From: an uncultured Methanomicrobiales archaeon
GTDB lineage: Archaea; Thermoplasmatota; Thermoplasmata; Methanomassiliicoccales; Methanomethylophilaceae
Direction of reading: 5' to 3'
Assembly (NCBI GenBank): GCA_937892275.1
Contig: CALAVG010000297.1
Coordinates: forward strand, 1-8,284
DNA: 8,284 bases
In this document: one piece after another, positions 1 to 5,018 of the stretch
Position numbering within the stretch: position 1 is the stretch's first letter
Layout: each line of letters starts with the position of its first letter
Position numbers and translations under genes: made by a program
The notes under the pieces: model-generated
What the model was told of the DNA's origin: nothing
What the model saw: only the letters and a program-made list of their open reading frames with translations
Databases searched by the model: none

Positions 1-56
1 TTACGGATGGCACCGCTACTACTCGGGCAATGGTTCTTAACATCGTTATTTTCATA

Positions 57-84
57 GACCGAAATTCTGATAGCGAATTCGGTC
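57..84. repeat. Strong hairpin (inverted repeat) in the leftmost non-coding stretch
   Basis: The left arm GACCGAAATTC (57-67) pairs with the right arm GAATTCGGTC (75-84) around a 7-base loop, giving a 10-bp stem with a single bulged A. It lies about 100 bp before the first gene. It could be the terminator of a gene left of the window, a structured small RNA or an operator. No clear T-run follows directly on the plus strand, so a terminator role is not certain. The palindrome is seen directly; its function is not known. Confidence 0.5.
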
Positions 85-155
85 ACTAAGCTCATTTCCC
101 TTCCATACCTTTAGATAGTTTTGAAATTTGTACAGATTGAAGCCCGTTTCAAACT

Positions 156-167
156 AAATTAATATTT
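156..167 (+). promoter_or_regulatory. Putative archaeal TATA box for the ATP-grasp/MFS unit
   Basis: An A/T-only stretch containing TTAATATT (159-166) is centred about 24 bp before the ATG at 186. That is the usual distance from TATA box to transcription start in archaea, so the transcript would begin at or very near the start codon. No Shine-Dalgarno-like sequence precedes the ATG, which also fits a leaderless message. The surroundings (about 100-180) are AT-rich throughout, so the exact box is uncertain. Confidence 0.45.
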
Positions 168-185
168 GTTTACCTATCTTGTTCC

Positions 186-1835
186 ATGGAGTACATGGGC
201 ATTGTTGAATGCTTCTCATCTGGACGTCTTTATGTTGATGATATAATCGTGAACGGATTCAAGCCGTTGGTCATCAATGCAAAAGGCAATTCGGAATTCG
301 TGACAGCATATCGTAGTATGATGTCTAAAGAACTGGGAAATAAGGTCGAGTATATTGATGAGGACGAGGATTTCGACGTTTTCATCGAGAAACTTAGGAA
401 ATACGATCTCAAAGCTGTTTTCGCAGGATCCGAGACGGGGGTGCGCCTCACCGATCGGATAAACAAAGCGCTCGGTCTCAAAGGGAATGACCCGGCTACA
501 ACATACATGCGTGCCACCAAGCAGGGAATGTATGAGGCCCTGGGAAAGGCAGGTATACGCAGGATAGAGGGCAGAGTTGTCACGTGTGACAACGATATAA
601 GGGAGTTCTGGGACGAGTATGCATTGGATAAATGCGTCTTGAAATTTTCGGAAGGAGCCGGAACGGTCGGACTTAAGATCTGCAAGACGGTCGAGGAAGC
701 TATCGACCATTACAGGTACATGCTCGGAGCGGAGAGTCTCCTCGAAACAGATGAACACATAATCCTGATACAGGAGTATATCGGTGGTACGGAATACATC
801 GTCAATACGCTAAGTTGTGATGGCAAACATATGATCACGGATATGTGGATGTATAACAAGGTCGTCGAGGATGACGGCAGCATCCTCTATGACTACGTCA
901 AGCTGCTGAAGGAACTGGAACCTGGTCATTCCGACATGATCCAGTATGCCTACAAGGTCTTGGATGCCGTGGAGATGAAGTGGGGCCTTTGCCACATAGA
1001 GATCAAGATCGACAAGAGGGGTCCTGTCCTCATCGAGACGAACGCCCGCCCCATGGGATTGGCCATGACACAGACATATCTGGATGAGGCGCTAGGACAT
1101 CACCAGACCGATCTTGCAATTGATGTATATCTTAATCCGGCAATGTTCCCCAAATATGCACGTAAGGTGTACAATCCTCTGAAGTATGCGCTCATGAAGT
1201 TGATGATCGTACCTGAGGATATGGTCGGTAGTTTCGCACCTACCTTCATACTGAGCAGTATGATCGGCAGCACCAGGGAAGTACTGTTTTTCGGAAAGGA
1301 AGGTATCGGCAGTTATGGCCGTACCATCGACCTTGAGACAAGCCCAGTCGCCATCAAGATGATCAATTCCGATTACGGGGAGCTGATGAAAGACTATGAG
1401 TTGCTCCGTACAGTCGAGAAGAGATACTTCCATCTGCTCTACACGCTTGGGGATGATCTTGAACCGCAGGAGCTCATCACAGATATCAGCCGGATACTCG
1501 ATCTCGCTGACCGTAACAAGAAGTTCCTTGTGGTCACGAATGACGACCAATACGTATGGCAATATGGTCAGAGGGTCGAGACAGATGGTCACGACGTCTA
1601 TGACGGGGCGTTATACGCTGTATGCAAAGGCGGGAATGCGGAGGAGAGGTACAGACAGATCTTCAGAATTATGCGTAACATCAGGACAGGAGGTCTGTTC
1701 GTGGCCATACCAGAATCCTACAGGTCTATGACCTACGGAAGTGTTGCTATGGACTTCCTGATGAACATCGGTGGCATGAGCATAATCCTCCCGGCATACG
1801 AGGCCAATGACACAGTCTACGGTGTGAAGAAATGA
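186..1835 (+). CDS. ATP-grasp carboxylate-amine/thiol ligase-like protein with a long C-terminal extension
   Basis: This is a 549-residue soluble protein. ATP-grasp enzymes activate a carboxylate as an acyl phosphate with ATP and join it to an amine or thiol. A pre-ATP-grasp domain covers about 1-110. The ATP-grasp core follows: the nucleotide-binding lysine and glycine-rich loop VLKFSEGAGTVG (151-162, K153), the hinge QEYIGGTEY (196-204), and the metal/ATP residues H270, E272 and ETNARPMG (284-291). The catalytic site therefore looks intact. Residues from about 340 to the end are not a standard ATP-grasp part; 470-530 faintly resembles the C-terminal half of a Rossmann-type methyltransferase, but no glycine-rich SAM motif is visible. 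ATG 186 is chosen for its distance from the TATA box; ATG 195 is possible. The stop overlaps the exporter start by ATGA, so the two are probably coupled. In bacteria, ligases of this family beside MFS pumps make dipeptide-like compounds (for example bacilysin or dapdiamide). The substrate here is unknown. Confidence 0.85.
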   Translation: MEYMGIVECFSSGRLYVDDIIVNGFKPLVINAKGNSEFVTAYRSMMSKELGNKVEYIDEDEDFDVFIEKLRKYDLKAVFAGSETGVRLTDRINKALGLKGNDPATTYMRATKQGMYEALGKAGIRRIEGRVVTCDNDIREFWDEYALDKCVLKFSEGAGTVGLKICKTVEEAIDHYRYMLGAESLLETDEHIILIQEYIGGTEYIVNTLSCDGKHMITDMWMYNKVVEDDGSILYDYVKLLKELEPGHSDMIQYAYKVLDAVEMKWGLCHIEIKIDKRGPVLIETNARPMGLAMTQTYLDEALGHHQTDLAIDVYLNPAMFPKYARKVYNPLKYALMKLMIVPEDMVGSFAPTFILSSMIGSTREVLFFGKEGIGSYGRTIDLETSPVAIKMINSDYGELMKDYELLRTVEKRYFHLLYTLGDDLEPQELITDISRILDLADRNKKFLVVTNDDQYVWQYGQRVETDGHDVYDGALYAVCKGGNAEERYRQIFRIMRNIRTGGLFVAIPESYRSMTYGSVAMDFLMNIGGMSIILPAYEANDTVYGVKK

Positions 1836-3280
1836 ATGAGAAACAATCATCCGGAATACTTCTCACGCTGATCATCATATTCCTGGCCAGCCTCATCGAC
1901 GGTTTAGATGTCAGCATCGTCACGGTATCGCTTCCCACGATGGCCGAGGAGTTCGGCGTGACCATGGCCCACAGCTCATGGATCATATTCACCTATGTGC
2001 TCGGTATCGCGGCGTTCCTGCTCCCTATGGGGAAGATGGCCAAGAACGGCCGTGTAAAGAAGTTCATGATGCTGGGTACCGCCCTGTTCGGGATATCGTC
2101 CTTCGTCTGTGGTATATCAACCAGCTTCGAGATGCTCGTCATCTTCAGGATGATCCAGGGTATGTCCGCTGCGATGATGAGCTCAGTTCTGCCCTCTATC
2201 GTGGTACGCATGCTCCCGGTCGACAGGAAGGGATTGGGGCTGTCCATCATGGGAGCCGCCAGTGCCATGTCGGCGATGTTGGGGCCCGTCCTCGGAGGTG
2301 TGATAACCGATTTCCTTTCATGGAACTGGCTCTTCTTCATCAATATACCTGTGGTGATAGTCATCATCGCGCTCTCTGCCAAGCAGATACCCAAGGATGA
2401 TGACATAGACAGATCGAAGGATCCCACGATGATGGGTGTCGCTTCCGCGATGTTGGTCATAGTTACATTGCTGGTCCTTATGGAGGATCTCGGGGATGCG
2501 GATGTCAACAACATCGCTCGCATCACGTGTGCCATACTGGGAATAGCCGGATTGGCATTGCTGGTCCGGACCATCAGGGTCGATGCCAAGAGGGCGATAA
2601 TAGCCCCTAAGATGATCATGAACAAGGAGTACATCATGGTCGGTATGGCGTTCCTGCTATGCACGATTGTCGTGTCGGGCGCCCAGTACATACTGCCTTA
2701 CATGCTCCAGGGACACTGGGGACTGGATCCGTCGGAATCGGGATTATATCTGGCGATACCTTCGGTGGCGATGCTGTCCCTTGTGTTCCTCGTCGGGAAG
2801 ATGTGCGATACGCACGGATGCAAATGGCCCGCTGCAATGGCGGCAATAGTGAGAGGTGCTTTCTGTGCCATAATGCTCTACATGACCTACACGACCCAGG
2901 ACCCTATATTCCTGGTCATTCCGCTTCTGGTCTTCGGAGCATCGCATGCATTCTCCGGTACTGCTCAGCCGACACGTATGATGCATCATGCCACTCCCGG
3001 TTATCAGGACGAGGCGACTAACTTCATGCTGGTCATCAATTATGTTGCATCCGCGCTGGGATGTGTCATATTCGCAATGATCGTCAGAATGTACAGTACC
3101 GGTCCCATCGAGTCCATGACCGATGAGGAACTGGTCAACGGGTTCAGGGTGACCATGATGTTCTCCCTGGTGATCCTTGCTATCGCTCTTGCTTTCACCA
3201 TGTACGTCAAGAACAAGATCGTCAGGAAGGACGATCCCGTCGAAGGTATCGAAGAAGCAGAAGCACAGTCCGAGAACTGA
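1832..3280 (+). CDS. MFS drug/metabolite exporter, DHA2 (EmrB/QacA) type
   Basis: This is a 482-residue, very hydrophobic membrane protein, a normal length for the 14-helix DHA2 family of proton-driven exporters. Family motifs appear in order: the TM1 motif LDVSIVTVSLP (25-35) with acidic D26; the loop 2-3 motif GKMAKNGR (67-74); the TM4 motif RMIQG (106-110); and the antiporter-type TM5 motif LGPVLGG (150-156), followed by SWNWLFFINIP (163-173). The tail (about 460-482) is charged and acidic, presumably cytoplasmic. The ATG at 1832 overlaps the preceding stop (ATGA), and a GGTG at 1821-1824 gives a reasonable ribosome binding site 7 bases upstream. Coupling to the ATP-grasp gene suggests that it exports that enzyme's product or protects the cell from it. 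A general multidrug role cannot be excluded. Confidence 0.9.
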   Translation: MNEKQSSGILLTLIIIFLASLIDGLDVSIVTVSLPTMAEEFGVTMAHSSWIIFTYVLGIAAFLLPMGKMAKNGRVKKFMMLGTALFGISSFVCGISTSFEMLVIFRMIQGMSAAMMSSVLPSIVVRMLPVDRKGLGLSIMGAASAMSAMLGPVLGGVITDFLSWNWLFFINIPVVIVIIALSAKQIPKDDDIDRSKDPTMMGVASAMLVIVTLLVLMEDLGDADVNNIARITCAILGIAGLALLVRTIRVDAKRAIIAPKMIMNKEYIMVGMAFLLCTIVVSGAQYILPYMLQGHWGLDPSESGLYLAIPSVAMLSLVFLVGKMCDTHGCKWPAAMAAIVRGAFCAIMLYMTYTTQDPIFLVIPLLVFGASHAFSGTAQPTRMMHHATPGYQDEATNFMLVINYVASALGCVIFAMIVRMYSTGPIESMTDEELVNGFRVTMMFSLVILAIALAFTMYVKNKIVRKDDPVEGIEEAEAQSEN

Positions 3281-3292
3281 AGAAAACGAGTT

Positions 3293-3343
3293 AAAAGGAA
3301 GGGCCTGGGCCGCTGTTATAACGGCCTCGGGTCCTCAGTTTTT
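3293..3343. terminator. Putative bidirectional terminator between convergent genes
   Basis: The stem pairs GGCCG (3308-3312) with CGGCC (3322-3326) and extends imperfectly outward (GGGCCTG against TCGGGTCC). On the plus strand it is followed at once by TTTTT (3339-3343), after the exporter gene. Read from the minus strand, the other side has a short T-run (the AAAA at about 3294-3297 on plus). It fills the 54-bp gap between the two convergent stop codons and slightly overlaps the end of the minus-strand gene. Archaeal termination relies mainly on T-runs, so the stem may be secondary. Confidence 0.5.
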
Positions 3344-3898
3344 GATACGGTTGAACGCTACCAGGACGGAAGCGTATCTGGAATCGTCGTCGAGACCGTA
3401 GTATGTCCTCATCATGTGGTCGCTTGTAGGTGCAGGACTGCATGAGATGACGTCCTTGCATCCGTTGCTCTCGTTGAGCTCCGGGAAGGACACAGGGGGC
3501 ATGACGAACTGTTCGGAACCACCAGCTTCAACTCCGAGGAAGCAGACGAATCCATCGCCCATCCATACTATGTCGTCGCGTCCATCGTACTTGTGCATCG
3601 TGAACGGGAAGACCTCCTCTCCCAGGAGGTTTCCGTTGGATCCCATGAGGATCACCGTCGGTTCCGGCGGGGGCCTGAACCTGGGGTCCTTCACGATACA
3701 GATGACCGATTCCCTCATCAGTGCCTGCAGGAATCCCTGGTTGTCCACAGGAATGCTTCCCATCGACCTAACAGTCGCCTCTTCCACCCTCAGCTTCTCG
3801 AGGATCTCCCTATCCAGGTAGAACGCCCACTTCACTCCTTTGAGTCCGCGGACGATCTCCAGCGGAAGGTCCAATCCTTCATCCAAATCCTTTGCCAT
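3335..3898 (-). CDS. Unrecognised 187-residue protein, co-transcribed with the DUF4443/DUF2111 regulator
   Basis: I do not recognise this family. The protein is soluble in appearance, with no signal peptide or membrane segment. Visible features are an acidic N-terminus, a proline cluster (RFRPPPEP, 74-81), a glycine-rich middle (MGSNGNLLGEE, 85-95; WMGDGFVCFLGVEAGG, 112-127) and four cysteines (67, 119, 147, 153) with no CxxC pattern. The alternation of short hydrophobic strands with polar turns suggests a mostly beta fold. It is judged a real gene because it follows the regulator by 21 bp, has a good GAGGA ribosome binding site (3905-3909, minus strand) about 6 bases before the ATG, and its stop sits at a terminator-like hairpin. 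Being the only gene downstream of the regulator, it may act in the same response; that is inference. Confidence 0.75.
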   Translation of the reverse strand: MAKDLDEGLDLPLEIVRGLKGVKWAFYLDREILEKLRVEEATVRSMGSIPVDNQGFLQALMRESVICIVKDPRFRPPPEPTVILMGSNGNLLGEEVFPFTMHKYDGRDDIVWMGDGFVCFLGVEAGGSEQFVMPPVSFPELNESNGCKDVISCSPAPTSDHMMRTYYGLDDDSRYASVLVAFNRIKN

Positions 3899-3919
3899 TT
3901 CTATTCCTCGTTTAGATTT

Positions 3920-4891
3920 TCATTGCCTGTCCGGCAGTTCGTCGTTCTCTGTCAGCCTGATCAGATTGTCTATGCCTGCCATCGAACGGACGTCCACCAC
4001 ACCGATCACTGCGATGATGCGGTTGTCCAGCTCGATAGGGGTGACGATGACCCTAATTCCCTTGTAGGGTCCGGAGGTCGCTATGCGCCTCACGGTGGTG
4101 CCGGAACGGATCACTTCTTCCAATACCTCTCCGGTGTATGCGTTGTCGATGACGGCACCGTTCTCGATCCTCACACCGAGGTTGTCGCTGTTCTTGGCGC
4201 ACACCGGAAGACCTCCGACGAGGTCGTGGATGGCGAATGCCAGTGAGAGCAGCTCGGAGTTGTCGCTCCTGGGGGATATGACATCCTTGATCCCTCTGGA
4301 CAGCTTCAGTCCCCCCATTATATGCAGACCAGCGACGACCGCTCCGATCTCTGCGGACTGCAGGTTGGCACCTGTGCCGATTATGACGACATCCTCGTTC
4401 TTTAATGTGTAAACCGATTTGATCTCGTTCTCGATCGTGGGATCCACGTGGTATTCAGAACCGGGGAACATGAGCTTACCGTTAATGTACACCAGGGTTG
4501 TGGCACCTGTGGCTCCAGCTTCTATGGCGGCATCCCTCTCCTCGCATCCGTAGGACACCATGCGTGCCATCTTGGGGAGACGTGCTGCGAAGTTCACATC
4601 GCCGATCGTGAGTTCCGGGAGATCGACGGGAGCGAGGTCCATGCGGGTCTTCCTCTTCAGGTCCATACCGATGTTTGTCAGAACGATACCGCTCTTGTTG
4701 ATGCTGATGATCTCGTGGCTTTGGAGCAAGGAGATGATGGTCCTGGTGCTCCCTTCGCCTATATCCAACAGCGAGGACAGTTTCTTCCTTCCGATAGCTT
4801 CCTCGTCATCAAGGTAGTAGAGTGCCTTCCAGAGGTGATAATCGTTGAATTTCGGAATAGGTCCGCCAATGCGGGCGTTGTTGGATATCAT
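3920..4891 (-). CDS. Winged-helix regulator with DUF4443 and DUF2111 domains
   Basis: The protein is 323 residues. Residues about 15-80 form a winged-helix-like DNA-binding region, with the candidate recognition part at SSLLDIGEGSTRTIISLLQS (39-58) and a wing ending at SGIVLT (67-72). Residues about 85-195 match the archaeal DUF4443 type, with the hallmark DAAIEAGATGATTLVYINGK (120-139). Residues about 210-310 match DUF2111, a family seen chiefly in methanogens: AIHDLVGGLPV (220-230), NLGVRIENG (237-245) and a final GPYKGIRVIVTPI/IIAVIGVVDV stretch that looks like a small-molecule sensor fold. The frame is open up to 5020, but the extra 43 codons read through the promoter; ATG 4889-4891 lies 25 bp from a clear TATA box and is the better start. 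Divergence from the atwA-mcrC-mmp3 operon suggests that it senses a methanogenesis-related signal and regulates that operon and itself. Domain names are recognised by eye; the regulatory role is inference. Confidence 0.8.
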   Translation of the reverse strand: MISNNARIGGPIPKFNDYHLWKALYYLDDEEAIGRKKLSSLLDIGEGSTRTIISLLQSHEIISINKSGIVLTNIGMDLKRKTRMDLAPVDLPELTIGDVNFAARLPKMARMVSYGCEERDAAIEAGATGATTLVYINGKLMFPGSEYHVDPTIENEIKSVYTLKNEDVVIIGTGANLQSAEIGAVVAGLHIMGGLKLSRGIKDVISPRSDNSELLSLAFAIHDLVGGLPVCAKNSDNLGVRIENGAVIDNAYTGEVLEEVIRSGTTVRRIATSGPYKGIRVIVTPIELDNRIIAVIGVVDVRSMAGIDNLIRLTENDELPDRQ

Positions 4892-4892
4892 G

Positions 4893-4912
4893 TTGGATAG
4901 ATGGACATCCAA
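4893..4912. promoter_or_regulatory. Palindrome A, possible operator between TATA box and start of the regulator gene
   Basis: TTGGAT (4893-4898) and ATCCAA (4907-4912) form a 6-bp inverted repeat separated by 8 bases. The site lies between the regulator's TATA box and its start codon, over the expected transcription start, where a bound protein would block initiation. A further TTGGATA half-site occurs 12 bp away at 4881-4887, inside the first codons. The same pattern recurs 36 bp away (palindrome B). Confidence 0.5.
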
Positions 4913-4924
4913 TTTATATAATAT
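4911..4924 (-). promoter_or_regulatory. TATA box of the regulator gene (minus strand)
   Basis: On the minus strand this reads ATTATATAAATT, a near-ideal archaeal TATA box. Its centre is about 25 bp before the ATG at 4891, predicting a transcript that begins at or next to the start codon (leaderless). This spacing is the main reason for preferring ATG 4891 over the upstream in-frame start at 5020. Confidence 0.7.
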
Positions 4925-4928
4925 GTGG

Positions 4929-4948
4929 TTGGAAGAGCATCCATCCAA
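4929..4948. promoter_or_regulatory. Palindrome B, second possible operator, upstream of the regulator's TATA box
   Basis: TTGGA (4929-4933) and TCCAA (4944-4948) have the same overall length and orientation as palindrome A. Twelve of twenty positions agree when the two are aligned (TTGGA at the left, CATCCAA at the right). The offset is exactly 36 bp. It sits just upstream of the regulator's TATA box, about 40 bp upstream of the atwA TATA box, so it could influence both directions. Confidence 0.5.
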
Positions 4949-4971
4949 GTACTTTTCGGTTAAATGACTGG

Positions 4972-4979
4972 ACACGTGT
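4972..4979. promoter_or_regulatory. ACACGTGT palindrome just upstream of the atwA TATA box
   Basis: This perfect 8-bp palindrome ends 9 bp before the atwA TATA box, at or near the usual place for the TFB recognition element and for activator sites in archaea. An 8-mer palindrome can arise by chance, so a regulatory role is only suggested by position. Confidence 0.3.
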
Positions 4980-4988
4980 GTGCGAATG

Positions 4989-4997
4989 TATATAATA
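4989..4997 (+). promoter_or_regulatory. TATA box of the atwA-mcrC-mmp3 operon
   Basis: TATATAATA is centred about 26 bp before the ATG at 5019, the normal archaeal spacing for transcription starting at the start codon. No Shine-Dalgarno motif lies before 5019, which fits a leaderless message. The two genes downstream are reached through overlapping start and stop codons. Confidence 0.75.
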
Positions 4998-5018
4998 ATA
5001 GAACGGTTGACTTTGCCC

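Larger units (their letters stand above)
1..185. other. Non-coding left edge, no convincing gene
   Basis: All three plus-strand frames stop early (stops at about 38-40, 55-57 and 87-89). Any of them could be the last codons of a gene left of the window, but nothing distinguishes one. The stretch is AT-rich towards 185 and contains the 57-84 hairpin and a 7-bp inverted repeat TTTGAAA (120-126)/TTTCAAA (147-153) just before the TATA-like element. Confidence 0.5.

Noticed and set aside
1093..1592. 166-codon minus-strand open frame inside the ATP-grasp gene
   Set aside because: It is opposite the ATP-grasp coding frame, which is supported by motifs on both sides and by coupling to the exporter.
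3593..4246. 217-codon open frame on the plus strand across the unknown gene and the regulator
   Set aside because: It spans the junction of two minus-strand genes that have a ribosome binding site and domain support; its composition is shadow-like.
4980..5018. GTG start at 4980 for atwA (13 more residues)
   Set aside because: The codons cover the TATA box; component A2-like sequence begins after ATG 5019.
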